NCBI RefSeq assembly: GCF_028291745.1 | Contig: NZ_JAQGNQ010000068.1 | Location: forward strand, 124,001 to 188,000 | Reading direction: 5' to 3' | DNA from: Ramlibacter sp. | Lineage (GTDB): Bacteria > Pseudomonadota > Gammaproteobacteria > Burkholderiales > Burkholderiaceae_C | Length of the DNA: 64,000 nt | Shown here: positions 26,402-36,807 of the stretch, piece after piece | Numbering within the stretch: the first letter of the stretch is position 1 | Layout of the letters: each line of letters opens with the position of its first letter | The notes under the pieces: generated by a model | Seen by the model: only the letters and a program-made list of their open reading frames with translations | What the model was told of the DNA's origin: nothing | Databases searched by the model: none | Translations under genes and position numbers: made by a program

Positions 26402-27199
26402 ATGCGAAACAAAGACTCCCAAGGCCAGGCCACGCCGACCATCCAGGTGATCGAGCGCATGTTCGCGTTGATCGATGTGCTGGCCTCGCGCGAGGAAGCG
26501 ATCTCCCTGAAGGAGATCAGCGCGAAGACGGGCCTGCACCCCTCCACCACGCACCGCATCCTGAACGACCTGGCCACCGGCCGCTTCGTCGATCGGCCCG
26601 AGGCCGGCAGCTATCGCCTGGGCATGCGGCTGCTCGAACTGGGCAACATGGTCAAGGGACGCCTGAACGTGCGCGACGCGGCGCTGCTGCCCATGCGCGA
26701 GTTGCACAAGGAGATCCAGCAGCCGGTGAACCTGAGCGTGCGGCAGGGCGACGAGATCATCTACGTCGAGCGCGCCTACAGCGAGCGCTCGGGCATGCAG
26801 GTGGTGCGTGCCATCGGTGGCCGCGCGCCCTTGCACCTCACCTCCACCGGCAAGCTGTTCCTCGCGGCCGACGAAGCCACGCGCGTGCGTGCCTATGCCA
26901 CGCGCACCGGGCTCGCCGGCCACACGAAGAACAGCATCACGCAATTGCCCCTGCTGGAGCGAGAGCTTGCGAAGGCGCGGCAGTACGGGATCGCGCGCGA
27001 CAACGAGGAACTGGAACTGGGTGTGCGCTGCATGGCGGCCGGCATCTACGACGACCAGGCCAAGCTGGTGGCCGGCCTGTCGATCTCCGCCCCGGCCGAT
27101 CGCCTGGACGAGAACTGGCTGGCCAAGCTGCAGACGACCGCGGAGCAGATCTCCGCGGCTCTTGGCTACAAGCCGCCGACGCAGCGACTGGCTGCCTGA
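26402..27199 (+). CDS. IclR family transcriptional regulator
   Basis: This 265-residue protein has an N-terminal winged helix (ISLKEISAKTGLHPSTTHRILNDL, about residues 37-60) and a C-terminal effector-binding domain with RAIGGRAPLHLTSTGKLFLA and IARDNEELELGVRCMAAGI. IclR proteins usually control catabolic genes in response to a small acid. No obvious target adjoins. AAGGT lies upstream of the ATG at 26402; an ATG at 26381 would add seven residues. A strong terminator within a repeat element follows. Confidence 0.9.
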   Translation: MRNKDSQGQATPTIQVIERMFALIDVLASREEAISLKEISAKTGLHPSTTHRILNDLATGRFVDRPEAGSYRLGMRLLELGNMVKGRLNVRDAALLPMRELHKEIQQPVNLSVRQGDEIIYVERAYSERSGMQVVRAIGGRAPLHLTSTGKLFLAADEATRVRAYATRTGLAGHTKNSITQLPLLERELAKARQYGIARDNEELELGVRCMAAGIYDDQAKLVAGLSISAPADRLDENWLAKLQTTAEQISAALGYKPPTQRLAA

Positions 27200-27226
27200 G
27201 AGTCGAGCGCCGGCAACAAGCAGCCA

Positions 27227-27344
27227 CCGGACGCAGAAGACGCAGAAGTCACGCAGAAGGCGCAAAAGAGAAAACCTCCAAGGACGAATCCATTGGAGGT
27301 TTTTTTTGCGCCTTCTGCGAAACTTCCGCGCCTTCTGCGTCCGG
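27227..27344. repeat. CGCAGAAG hairpin repeat, copy 1
   Basis: The element is bounded by CCGG at both ends. The left arm repeats (A)CGCAGAAG about three times, and the right arm holds the complement CTTCTGCG, so the whole 118 bp can fold into one long imperfect hairpin. The centre contains a true intrinsic terminator. Related copies lie at 34642-34750 and 49351-49438. Confidence 0.75.
27271..27307. terminator. Bidirectional intrinsic terminator between iclR and pbpG
   Basis: An 11-bp stem (AAAACCTCCAA pairing with TTGGAGGTTTT) has an 11-base loop and is followed by a T-run on the plus strand and preceded by an A-run. It ends transcription of the IclR gene and could also serve the convergent pbpG gene. 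Confidence 0.8.
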
Positions 27345-27368
27345 ATATCTGGTTTTCTTCGCGGCCCC

Positions 27369-28412
27369 TCAGCTGCTCACTTGCCGGACCACCGTATTCC
27401 CACCCGCGGCGGGCAGCGGCACACCGGAAGGCGCGTGGGTTTCGACCCATCTGCGCACGCGTTCGGCGTCAGCGATGCGGCTGAGTTTGCCGGCGGAGTC
27501 GAGGAATACCATGATCAGCTTGCGGCCCGCGACCCTCGCCGACATCACCAGGCACTGGCCAGCCTCGTTGATGTAGCCGGTTTTCTGCACCAGGATGTCC
27601 CAGGCCGGGCTGCGCACCAGGCGGTTGGTCGTGTGGAACGCGAGAGTGCGGTTGCCGATCTCGACGTCGTGTTCGGGCGAGGTGGTCAGTTCGCTGAGCA
27701 ACTTGTCCTGCGAGGCCGTCGCCACTAGGCGCGCCAAGTCTTGCGCGCTGGACTGGTTGCGGCTGGACAGGCCGGTCGGTTCGACATAGTGCGTGTCGTT
27801 CATGCCCAGCAGCTTGGCGCGCTGGTTCATGGCCTCGACGAAGGCGCTCAGGCCACCGGGATAGGTGCGGCCCAGCGCGTGCGCGGCGCGGTTCTCGCTG
27901 GACATCAACGCCAGGTGCATCAGTTCGCCCCGCGCCAGCGTGGTGCCGACTTTCAGGCGGGAGCTGCTGAACTTCTCGGTGTCGACGTCGTCTTCGGTGA
28001 TGGTAATCCGCTCGTCCATCGGCAGCTTGGCCTCGCTCAGGATCAGGCCGGTCATGAGCTTGGTGATCGACGCGATCGGCAGCACCGCCGAGTCGTTCTT
28101 GCGCAGCAGTACCTCGCGGGTGTCCTGGTCGATCACGAGCGCGACGCTGGACTTCAGGTCGAGCTCATCCTGCGTGGCATGCAGGCCGGCGAGCTGGCCG
28201 AAGGAGGGCCTGGCGGGGACGATGCGCACCACGGAGGCGTGCACATGCCGGGAGCTGGGCCGCACCACCGCATACACCCGGCCGCCGTGGTGGCGCTTGA
28301 CGATGCTGGTGATTTCCTTGTGGGCGACCTTCTTGACGGTCGCGTGCGCGCCCGCAGGCAGCAGAGCCAGGGCCAGGGCGGCAAGCGCGGCGGTGTGCAC
28401 GATTCGGTTCAA
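27369..28412 (-). CDS. pbpG: D-alanyl-D-alanine endopeptidase, PbpG (PBP7) type
   Basis: This 347-residue penicillin-binding protein of the S11 family has a signal peptide (MNRIVHTAALAALALALLPA, cleavage after AHA), an active-site SITK at residues 115-118, SEN at 172-174, and KTG in LVQKTGYINEAG. It trims peptidoglycan cross-links in the periplasm. The start is TTG at 28410-28412 with AGGAG eight bases upstream. A GTG at 28460 would place 16 polar residues before the signal peptide and has no such site. There is an unusual Lys/His/Arg-rich stretch (about 27-60) between the signal and the catalytic domain. Confidence 0.88.
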   Translation of the reverse strand: MNRIVHTAALAALALALLPAGAHATVKKVAHKEITSIVKRHHGGRVYAVVRPSSRHVHASVVRIVPARPSFGQLAGLHATQDELDLKSSVALVIDQDTREVLLRKNDSAVLPIASITKLMTGLILSEAKLPMDERITITEDDVDTEKFSSSRLKVGTTLARGELMHLALMSSENRAAHALGRTYPGGLSAFVEAMNQRAKLLGMNDTHYVEPTGLSSRNQSSAQDLARLVATASQDKLLSELTTSPEHDVEIGNRTLAFHTTNRLVRSPAWDILVQKTGYINEAGQCLVMSARVAGRKLIMVFLDSAGKLSRIADAERVRRWVETHAPSGVPLPAAGGNTVVRQVSS

Positions 28413-28569
28413 GCTCGGTACTCCTGGAACGACGTCCGGGGTGTAGGAAACGACTGACACCCTCAGCCGCGAGTGTACGTCTGCCGTGTACCGTCACGTG
28501 CAGTATTTACAAAAAATCAATGACTTAGGAGGCGTAGTTAATGGCTGAGGCGAAGCTTGGGGGAAATCC

Positions 28570-30117
28570 CTAGACATTGCCGCCGCCCTGCGCGGCGACC
28601 CGTTCGACCTTGCTGCGGAGCTTGTTCAAGGCGCTGAGGTAGGCCTTGGCCGAGGCGACCACGATGTCCGGATCGGCGCCCACGCCATTGACCACTCGGC
28701 CCGAGTTCTGCAGCCGCACCGTCACTTCGCCCTGGCTTTCGGTCGAGCCGCTGATCGCGTTGACGGAATACAGCACCATCTCGGCGCCACTGTTCACCTG
28801 GCTTTCGATGGCCTTGAGCGAGGCGTCCACCGGGCCGTTGCCGTCGGCCTCGCCCCGGACCTCCCTGCCCTCGGCCGTGAAGATCACCTCGGCGTGCGGG
28901 CGCTCGCCGGTCTCGCTGTGCTGGCGCAGCGACACGAGCCGGTAGCTCTCCTGTTCGTGCGCAACGTCGACGCTGACCAGCGCCAGGATGTCCTCGTCGA
29001 AGATCTCGCTCTTGCGATCGGCCAGCTCCTTGAACCGGGTGAAAGCCAGGTTGATCTCGGCCTCGCTCTCGAGTTGCGCGCCCAGCTCCAGCAGCCGCTG
29101 CTTGAAGGCGTTGCGTCCCGACAGCTTGCCCAGCACGATCTTGTTGGCCGACCAGCCCACGTCCTCGGCCCGCATGATCTCGTAGGTGTCGCGCGCCTTG
29201 AGCACGCCGTCCTGGTGGATGCCGCTCGCATGGGCGAAGGCATTGGCGCCGACCACGGCCTTGTTCGGCTGCACCACGAAGCCCGTGGTCTGGCTGACCA
29301 TGCGGCTGGCCGCCAGGATGTGCTGCGTGTCGATGTTGATGTCCAGGCCGAAGTAGTCCTTGCGCGTCTTCACGGCCATCACGACCTCCTCGAGCGAGCA
29401 GTTGCCCGCCCGCTCGCCCAGGCCGTTGATCGTGCATTCGACCTGCCGGGCGCCACCGATCTTCACGCCGGCCAGCGAGTTGGCCACGGCCATGCCGAGG
29501 TCGTTGTGGCAGTGCACCGACCAGATCGCCTTGTCCGAGTTCGGGATGCGTTCGCGCAGGTTCTTCAGGAAGGTGCCGTACAGCTCGGGCACCGCGTAGC
29601 CCACCGTATCGGGCACGTTGATGGTGGTCGCGCCCTCGGCGATCACCGCCTCGAGCACGCGACACAGGAAATCGGGTTCGCTGCGATAACCGTCCTCCGG
29701 CGAGAACTCGACGTCCTCGCACAGATTGCGCGCGAAGCGCACGGACAGCCGAGACTGCTCCAGCACCTGCTCGGGCGTCATCCGCAGCTTCTTCTCCATG
29801 TGCAGCGGCGAGGTGGCGATGAAGGTGTGGATGCGCGCGCGATTGGCGCCCTTGAGCGCTTCGGCGGCGCGGGTGATGTCGCGATCGTTGGCGCGCGACA
29901 GCGAGCAGATCGTGGAGTCCTTGATCGCCTGAGCGATCGCCTGCACGGCCTCGAAGTCGCCATTGGAGCTGGCAGCGAAACCCGCCTCGATCACGTCCAC
30001 CTTGAGGCGTTCGAGCTGGCGCGCGATGCGCAGCTTCTCGTCCTTGGTCATCGAGGCGCCGGGCGACTGCTCGCCGTCGCGCAAGGTGGTGTCGAAGATG
30101 ATCAGTTGGTCTGCCAT
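28570..30117 (-). CDS. leuA: 2-isopropylmalate synthase, type 1
   Basis: This 515-residue enzyme has [18 protein letters not shown] at the start, [33 protein letters not shown] and [15 protein letters not shown] [15 protein letters not shown] in the catalytic barrel (1-290). [17 protein letters not shown] and a C-terminal LeuA regulatory domain follow. It condenses acetyl-CoA with 2-ketoisovalerate in leucine synthesis. Leucine feedback is expected through the C-terminal domain. It is downstream of a second LeuA gene on the same strand and overlaps it by 16 bp. Confidence 0.94.
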   Translation of the reverse strand: MADQLIIFDTTLRDGEQSPGASMTKDEKLRIARQLERLKVDVIEAGFAASSNGDFEAVQAIAQAIKDSTICSLSRANDRDITRAAEALKGANRARIHTFIATSPLHMEKKLRMTPEQVLEQSRLSVRFARNLCEDVEFSPEDGYRSEPDFLCRVLEAVIAEGATTINVPDTVGYAVPELYGTFLKNLRERIPNSDKAIWSVHCHNDLGMAVANSLAGVKIGGARQVECTINGLGERAGNCSLEEVVMAVKTRKDYFGLDINIDTQHILAASRMVSQTTGFVVQPNKAVVGANAFAHASGIHQDGVLKARDTYEIMRAEDVGWSANKIVLGKLSGRNAFKQRLLELGAQLESEAEINLAFTRFKELADRKSEIFDEDILALVSVDVAHEQESYRLVSLRQHSETGERPHAEVIFTAEGREVRGEADGNGPVDASLKAIESQVNSGAEMVLYSVNAISGSTESQGEVTVRLQNSGRVVNGVGADPDIVVASAKAYLSALNKLRSKVERVAAQGGGNV

Positions 30118-31793
30118 GTCGATTCCTGATGTTCGGTGGCCAGGCCGGCGCGCTGCAGCCCGGAGACGATCGCCTTGAGCGAGGCGGACACGATGTTGGC
30201 ATCCATGCCGACGCCGAACAGCGTCCGCTCGCCGAAGCGCAGCTCGAGGTAGGCGACGGCACGCGCGTCGGCCCCGGAGGCGATCGCATGCTCATGGTAA
30301 TCGAGCACGCGGATGGTTTCGCCCGTGGCGTGGCTCAGGCCCTCGACGAAGGCATCGATGGGGCCGTTGCCGCCGCCGCGCACGACCAGCGTCCGCTCGC
30401 CCAGGCGCACGTCGGCGGTGAGTGCCACCACGTCGTCCGCCTCGGACTCCAGCACCTGGTGCACCACGGTAGCCTGGTCGACGCGGTACTCGCGCTGGAA
30501 CAGCGACCACAGGTCTTGCGCCGAAAGCTCCTTGCCGCTGGCGTCCATCACGGCCTGCACGATCTGGCTGAATTCGATCTGCAGGCGGCGCGGCAGCTCG
30601 AGGCCGTACTCCGCCTCGAGCAGATAGGAGATGCCGCCCTTGCCCGACTGGCTGTTGACGCGGATCACGGCCTCGTAGCTGCGGCCCAGGTCCTTGGGGT
30701 CGATCGGCAGGTAGGGCATGTCCCAGAGGTCCTCCGCTTTGCGCGCCGCGAAGGCTTTCTTGATCGCGTCCTGGTGCGAGCCGGAGAAGGAGGTGTAGAC
30801 CAGGTCGCCCACATAGGGATGGCGCGGATGCACGGGCAACTGGTTGCAGTGCTCCACGGTGCGGCGGATCTCGTCGATGTCGGAGAAGTCCAGGCCCGGA
30901 TGCACACCCTGGCTATAGAGGTTCAGCGCCACGTTGACGAGGTCGAGGTTGCCGGTGCGCTCGCCATTGCCGAAGAGGCACCCTTCAAGGCGATCGGCGC
31001 CCGCCATCACCGCGAACTCACCGGCGGCCGTGCCGGTGCCGCGGTCGTTGTGCGGGTGCACCGACAGCACGATGCTGTCGCGGCGCGCGAGGTGCCGGTG
31101 CATCCACTCGATCATGTCCGCGAAGATGTTCGGCGTGGAGTGCTCCACCGTCGAAGGCAGGTTGACGATGCACTTGCGCTCGGGCGTGGGCTGCCAGACC
31201 TCGGTCACCGCATCGACCACCCGCCTGGCGAAGGCGAGCTCGGTGCCTGAGAACATCTCGGGCGAATACTGGAAGATCCACTCTGTCTTCGGCTGCAGCG
31301 CCGCCAGTTCCTTGAACAGCCGGGCCTGCGAGCTGGCGAGTTCGACGATGCCGTCCTCGTCCAGCCCCAGCACCACCTTGCGCATCACCGGCGCAGTGGC
31401 GTTGTACAGGTGGACGATCGCGCGGCGCGCACCCTGCAGCGCCTCGAAGGTGCGGCGGATCAAGGGCTCGCGCGCCTGCGTCAGCACCTGGATGGTGACG
31501 TCCGCCGGGATCAGGTCCTCGTCGATCAGCTTGCGCAGGAAATCGAATTCGACCTGTGAGGCCGAGGGGAAGCCGACCTCGATCTCCTTGAAGCCGATGG
31601 CCACCAGCGCCTGGAACATGCGCAGCTTGCGCGGAATGTCCATGGGCTCGATCAGCGCCTGGTTGCCGTCACGCAGGTCGACGCTGCACCACACGGGCGG
31701 CCTGGTCAGCACCGCGTCCGGCCAGGTGCGGTCGGTCAGGCGCACCGGTGCGAACGGGCGGTACTTGCTGGCGGGGTTGGGCAACATGGGCAT
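30102..31793 (-). CDS. leuA: 2-isopropylmalate synthase, type 2 (alpha-IPMS)
   Basis: This 563-residue enzyme starts [20 protein letters not shown]. It shows [51 protein letters not shown] and [20 protein letters not shown], all typical of the longer LeuA family of actinobacteria and some proteobacteria. It catalyses the same reaction as the downstream type-1 gene. A leucine leader peptide and terminator lie just upstream, so expression should respond to leucyl-tRNA. ATG codons at 31791 and 31785 are both possible starts. Two unlike isoforms in direct overlap is unusual. Confidence 0.93.
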   Translation of the reverse strand: MPMLPNPASKYRPFAPVRLTDRTWPDAVLTRPPVWCSVDLRDGNQALIEPMDIPRKLRMFQALVAIGFKEIEVGFPSASQVEFDFLRKLIDEDLIPADVTIQVLTQAREPLIRRTFEALQGARRAIVHLYNATAPVMRKVVLGLDEDGIVELASSQARLFKELAALQPKTEWIFQYSPEMFSGTELAFARRVVDAVTEVWQPTPERKCIVNLPSTVEHSTPNIFADMIEWMHRHLARRDSIVLSVHPHNDRGTGTAAGEFAVMAGADRLEGCLFGNGERTGNLDLVNVALNLYSQGVHPGLDFSDIDEIRRTVEHCNQLPVHPRHPYVGDLVYTSFSGSHQDAIKKAFAARKAEDLWDMPYLPIDPKDLGRSYEAVIRVNSQSGKGGISYLLEAEYGLELPRRLQIEFSQIVQAVMDASGKELSAQDLWSLFQREYRVDQATVVHQVLESEADDVVALTADVRLGERTLVVRGGGNGPIDAFVEGLSHATGETIRVLDYHEHAIASGADARAVAYLELRFGERTLFGVGMDANIVSASLKAIVSGLQRAGLATEHQESTWQTN

Positions 31794-31835
31794 GGTGGTC
31801 TCGCTGTCAAGGATGGTGGTACCGGCAGCCCCAAT

Positions 31836-31870
31836 GAAAACGGCCCGCTGCTGGTGCAAACGGGCCGTGA
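31836..31870 (-). terminator. Leucine attenuator terminator
   Basis: On the minus strand ACGGCCCG and CGGGCCGT form a perfect 8-bp stem with a 13-base loop, followed by TTTTCATT. It lies between the leader peptide stop and the leuA start (about 45 bases before it), as in classic amino-acid attenuators. Confidence 0.8.
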
Positions 31871-31893
31871 AATGGAATTGAAGCGCGCGCGCT

Positions 31894-31947
31894 CTACCGT
31901 CTCCGCCCGTGGGGGGATAGCAGTAGGGCCAGCGCAATGCGGTTCAT
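31894..31947 (-). CDS. leuL: Leucine operon leader peptide
   Basis: The 17-residue peptide [17 protein letters not shown] has four leucines, three in a row, coded CTA CTG CTA. CTA is rare in this G+C-rich genome, so the ribosome should stall when charged leucyl-tRNA is low. The stop is 25 bases before the attenuator stem. It lies inside the pssA-leuA gap, so the downstream leuA pair has its own leucine control. The Shine-Dalgarno sequence is weak. Confidence 0.8.
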   Translation of the reverse strand: MNRIALALLLSPHGRRR

Positions 31948-31994
31948 GGCATCAACTGTAGCACAGGGCATCCAGCGCTCCGCATCAGGGTTTT

Positions 31995-32807
31995 CTAGCG
32001 ATGCAAACCCGACTCTTCGGGCTCGTCGGTCGACGTGCTGATCATGCTGGCGCGTTCGCCGCGCGACTTGCGCCAGAAGTAGACGCCGTAGCCGGACAGG
32101 CCATACACCACGAAGATCGCGAACAGCACGGCGGGCGGATAGATGTTGATCACGGCGATGCCCAGCGCGATCAGCACGATCACCGCGAAGGGCACGCTCT
32201 TCTTCATGTGGATGTCCTTGAAGCTGTAGAACGGCACGTTGGTCACCATCGTGAGGCCCGCGTACAGCGCCACCGCGAACATCACCCACGCGACGTCGTA
32301 GGGCTTGACTTCATATTCCGTCATCAGCCAGATGAACCCCGTGACCAGCGCGGCCCCCGCCGGCGAAGGCAGGCCCTGGAAGTAGCGCTTGTCCACCACG
32401 CCGGTGTTGACGTTGAAGCGTGCCAGGCGCAACGCGGCGCACGCGCAATAGACGAAGGCGGCGATCCAGCCCCAGCGGCCCAGCCCCTTGAGCGCCCATT
32501 CGTAGGCGATCAGTGCGGGCGCGGCGCCGAAGGACACCATGTCGGAGAGCGAATCCATCTGCTCGCCGAAGGCGCTCTGCGTGTTGGTCATGCGGGCGAC
32601 GCGGCCATCGAGCGCATCGAGCACCATGGCGCAGAAGACGCCGGTGGCGGCCAGGTCGAAGCGGCCGTTCATGGCCATCACCACGGCATAGAAGCCGCCG
32701 AACAAGGCGGCCAGCGTGAAAAGGTTGGGCAGGATGTAGATGCCCTTGCGGCGCTTGCGCACCACCACGCCCTCCTCCGGCATCTCGTCCTCATGTCCAT
32801 CGTGCAT
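31995..32807 (-). CDS. pssA: CDP-diacylglycerol-serine O-phosphatidyltransferase
   Basis: This 270-residue membrane protein has the CDP-alcohol phosphotransferase motif DALDGRVARMTNTQSAFGEQ followed by MDSLSDMVSFG (DGxxAR-x8-GxxxDxxxD). About eight hydrophobic spans surround it. It makes phosphatidylserine, the precursor of phosphatidylethanolamine. The N terminus MHDGHEDEMPEEG is acidic; an ATG at 32781-32783 (MPEEG) is a possible later start. The position between ilvC and leuA is standard for Burkholderiales. Confidence 0.93.
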   Translation of the reverse strand: MHDGHEDEMPEEGVVVRKRRKGIYILPNLFTLAALFGGFYAVVMAMNGRFDLAATGVFCAMVLDALDGRVARMTNTQSAFGEQMDSLSDMVSFGAAPALIAYEWALKGLGRWGWIAAFVYCACAALRLARFNVNTGVVDKRYFQGLPSPAGAALVTGFIWLMTEYEVKPYDVAWVMFAVALYAGLTMVTNVPFYSFKDIHMKKSVPFAVIVLIALGIAVINIYPPAVLFAIFVVYGLSGYGVYFWRKSRGERASMISTSTDEPEESGLHR

Positions 32808-32872
32808 TCGGCAAGTGTATAGGGACGCCGAAGCCCGAAAACAGAAGCCGCCCGGAGGCGGCTTGGTGCGGA

Positions 32873-32987
32873 CGCATGGATCTCGGCCTGCGCCGGGATG
32901 ACATCCAAAGGGGGCCGTGGCCGCCTTGTCAGTTCGCATGGATCCCGGCCTGCGCCGGGATGACATCGAACGGCGGCCGTGGCCGCC
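32873..32987. repeat. Tandem pair of GGATGACATC repeats
   Basis: Two copies of a 53-bp unit (CGCATGGATC-C/T-CGGCCTGCGCCGGGATGACATC followed by GGCCGTGGCCGCC) stand 62 bp apart between pssA and ilvC. The unit contains the imperfect dyad GGATC-CCGGCCTGCGCCGG. It belongs to the widespread proteobacterial 'GTCATCCCGG...' intergenic repeats; a relative is at 46249-46353. Confidence 0.7.
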
Positions 32988-32996
32988 CTTTCGATG

Positions 32997-34542
<1,546 letters not shown>

Positions 34543-34641
34543 GAGGATTCCTCTTTTCGCCGCCCTCCCCTGTCACCGGTAAGTGGCAGGCTTGGCGGGC
34601 AATAGATTCGTCTTGGATTGCGGGGGGGAAACTTCAAACAA

Positions 34642-34750
34642 CCGGACGCAGAAATCGCAGAAGTTGCGCAGAAGGCGCAGAAGAAAACATTGAGATTTCT
34701 TCTCGTCTCTTTTGCGTCTTCTGCGCAACTTCTGCGTCTTCTGCGTCCGG
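34642..34750. repeat. CGCAGAAG hairpin repeat, copy 2
   Basis: This element is bounded by CCGG and has left-arm units CGCAGAA(A/G) and right-arm CTTCTGCG, 109 bp in all, between ilvB and ilvN inside an operon. It resembles copy 1 but lacks the central U-run terminator, so read-through to ilvN is expected. It may stabilise or process the ilvB-ilvN mRNA. Confidence 0.75.
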
Positions 34751-34765
34751 ATACTGGGTTTTGAA

Positions 34766-36541
34766 TTAGAGGTCTTCGCTACCCAGCAGCATCTGCGTGA
34801 TGCCCTGTCCGGCCTTCACCATCGGCCAGACGTTTTCGGTCGGATCGGTGCGGAAGTCCATGAAGACCGTCCGGTCCTTGAGCTTGCGGGCTTCGCGCAG
34901 CGCCGGTTCCACGTCCTGCGGCTTTTCGATCAGCATGCCGACGTGGCCATAGGCCTCGGCCAGCTTCACGAAGTCGGGCAGCGCGTCCATGTAGCTGTGG
35001 CTGTAGCGGCCCTCGTAATCGACCTGCTGCCACTGGCGCACCATGCCCAGGTAGCGGTTGTTCAGCGACACGATCTTGATCGGCGTCTTGTACTGCAGGC
35101 AGGTCGAGAGCTCCTGGATGCACATCTGCACCGAGCCTTCGCCCGTCACGCAGTACACCTCCGAGTCCGGCTTGGCCAGCTTGATGCCCATGGCATACGG
35201 AATGCCCACGCCCATGGTGCCCAGGCCGCCGGAGTTGATCCAGCGGCGCGGCTCCTGGAACTTGTAGAACTGCGCGGCCCACATCTGGTGCTGGCCGACA
35301 TCGGACGTGATGTAGGTATCGACGTCCTTGGTCATGTTCCACAGCGTGTCGATCACGTACTGCGGCTTGATCACGTCGCGGTTGTCGCGGTCGTAGCGCA
35401 GGCAGTCCTTCTTGCGCCAGCCGGCTATGGTCTCCCACCAGCCGCCCAGGGCGGCGGCATCGGGCTTGGTGCCCGATTCGCGGATCTGCGAAATCAGTTC
35501 GGCCAGCACTTCCTTCACGTCGCCGACGATCGGGATGTCGACCTTCACGCGCTTGGAGATGCTGGAAGGATCCACGTCGATGTGGATGATCTTGCGGTCG
35601 CTGGCCGCGAAGTGCTTCGGGTTGCCGATCACGCGGTCGTCGAAACGCGCACCCACGGCCAGCAACACGTCGCAGTTCTGCATCGCGTTGTTCGCCTCGA
35701 TCGTGCCGTGCATGCCCAGCATGCCGAGGAACTTGGGATCGGTGCCGGAAATCGCGCCCAGCCCCATCAGCGTGTTCGTGCAGGGATAGCCCAGCATGTT
35801 GGCCAGCGTGCGCAGTTCCTCGCTGGCATTGCCCAGGATCACGCCGCCACCGGAATAGATGTACGGGCGCTTGGCCGCCAGCAGCAGTTGCAGCGCCTTG
35901 CGGATCTGGCCGCCGTGGCCCTTGTGCACCGGCTTGTACGAGCGCATCTCCACCTTGTCCGGGTAGCCGGTCCAGGCGGTCTTGTTGAAGGAGACGTCCT
36001 TGGGGATGTCCACCACCACCGGGCCGGGGCGGCCGCTGCGGGCGATGTGGAAGGCCTTCTTCATCACGTCGGCGAGGTCGCGCACGTCCTTGACCAGGAA
36101 GTTGTGCTTGACGATGGGGCGGGTGATGCCGACCGTGTCGCATTCCTGGAAGGCATCGAGGCCGATCGCGGCCGTCGGCACCTGCCCGGTGACGATCACC
36201 ATCGGGGTGGAATCCATGTACGCGGTGGCGATGCCGGTGACCGCATTGGTCACGCCGGGGCCGGAGGTCACCAGGGCCACGCCGACGTCGCCGGTCGCCC
36301 GCGCATAGCCGTCGGCCGCATGCACCGCCGCCTGCTCGTGGCGCACCAGCACGTGCTGGATGGTGTCCTGCTTGTAGAAGGCGTCGTAGATGTGCAGCAC
36401 CGCGCCGCCCGGGTAACCCCAGACGTACTTCACGCCTTCGGCCTGGAGGCACTTGACGAGGATTTCGGCACCGCGGAGGTCTTCGGACTGGCCCGCCGAG
36501 GCGGCGGCCGCGGAGCTGAGCTCCGCCTTGGAGATTTCCAT
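34766..36541 (-). CDS. ilvB: Acetolactate synthase large subunit
   Basis: This 591-residue thiamine diphosphate enzyme has VWGYPGGAVLHIYDAFYKQD, LVRHEQAAVHAADGYARATG with the ThDP glutamate, SGPGVTNAVTGIATAYMDS, and a C-terminal GEGSVQMCIQEL...NNRYLGMVRQWQ metal site. It makes acetolactate, the first step of valine and leucine synthesis. AAAGG lies six bases before the ATG at 36539-36541; a TTG two codons earlier is less likely. On the minus strand TTGGGG and AATAAT (18-bp spacing, near 36690) could be its promoter. No leader peptide was found upstream. Confidence 0.96.
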   Translation of the reverse strand: MEISKAELSSAAAASAGQSEDLRGAEILVKCLQAEGVKYVWGYPGGAVLHIYDAFYKQDTIQHVLVRHEQAAVHAADGYARATGDVGVALVTSGPGVTNAVTGIATAYMDSTPMVIVTGQVPTAAIGLDAFQECDTVGITRPIVKHNFLVKDVRDLADVMKKAFHIARSGRPGPVVVDIPKDVSFNKTAWTGYPDKVEMRSYKPVHKGHGGQIRKALQLLLAAKRPYIYSGGGVILGNASEELRTLANMLGYPCTNTLMGLGAISGTDPKFLGMLGMHGTIEANNAMQNCDVLLAVGARFDDRVIGNPKHFAASDRKIIHIDVDPSSISKRVKVDIPIVGDVKEVLAELISQIRESGTKPDAAALGGWWETIAGWRKKDCLRYDRDNRDVIKPQYVIDTLWNMTKDVDTYITSDVGQHQMWAAQFYKFQEPRRWINSGGLGTMGVGIPYAMGIKLAKPDSEVYCVTGEGSVQMCIQELSTCLQYKTPIKIVSLNNRYLGMVRQWQQVDYEGRYSHSYMDALPDFVKLAEAYGHVGMLIEKPQDVEPALREARKLKDRTVFMDFRTDPTENVWPMVKAGQGITQMLLGSEDL

Positions 36542-36807
36542 GATCAACCTTTAGGGTTTCGCACTACGAACCTTGGGGTGCCCCTTCGCCTGCCCTTGTG
36601 GGGCCGCGTCGGGACTTAGAGCACCAGGCCATGGGCGGGCACGTCGCACCGCCGGACCAGGACTCGTTTGCCTGTGACTTGCAGTCGCCATTATTGCACC
36701 ACGACCGCACGGCCCCCAAGCCCGACTGCAGGAGTGCCATAATTTCCGGCTGCCCGGACGCTGCTGCGGCCTGTGCGCGACAGAACACCAGCCCAGAACC
36801 GCCGCCC

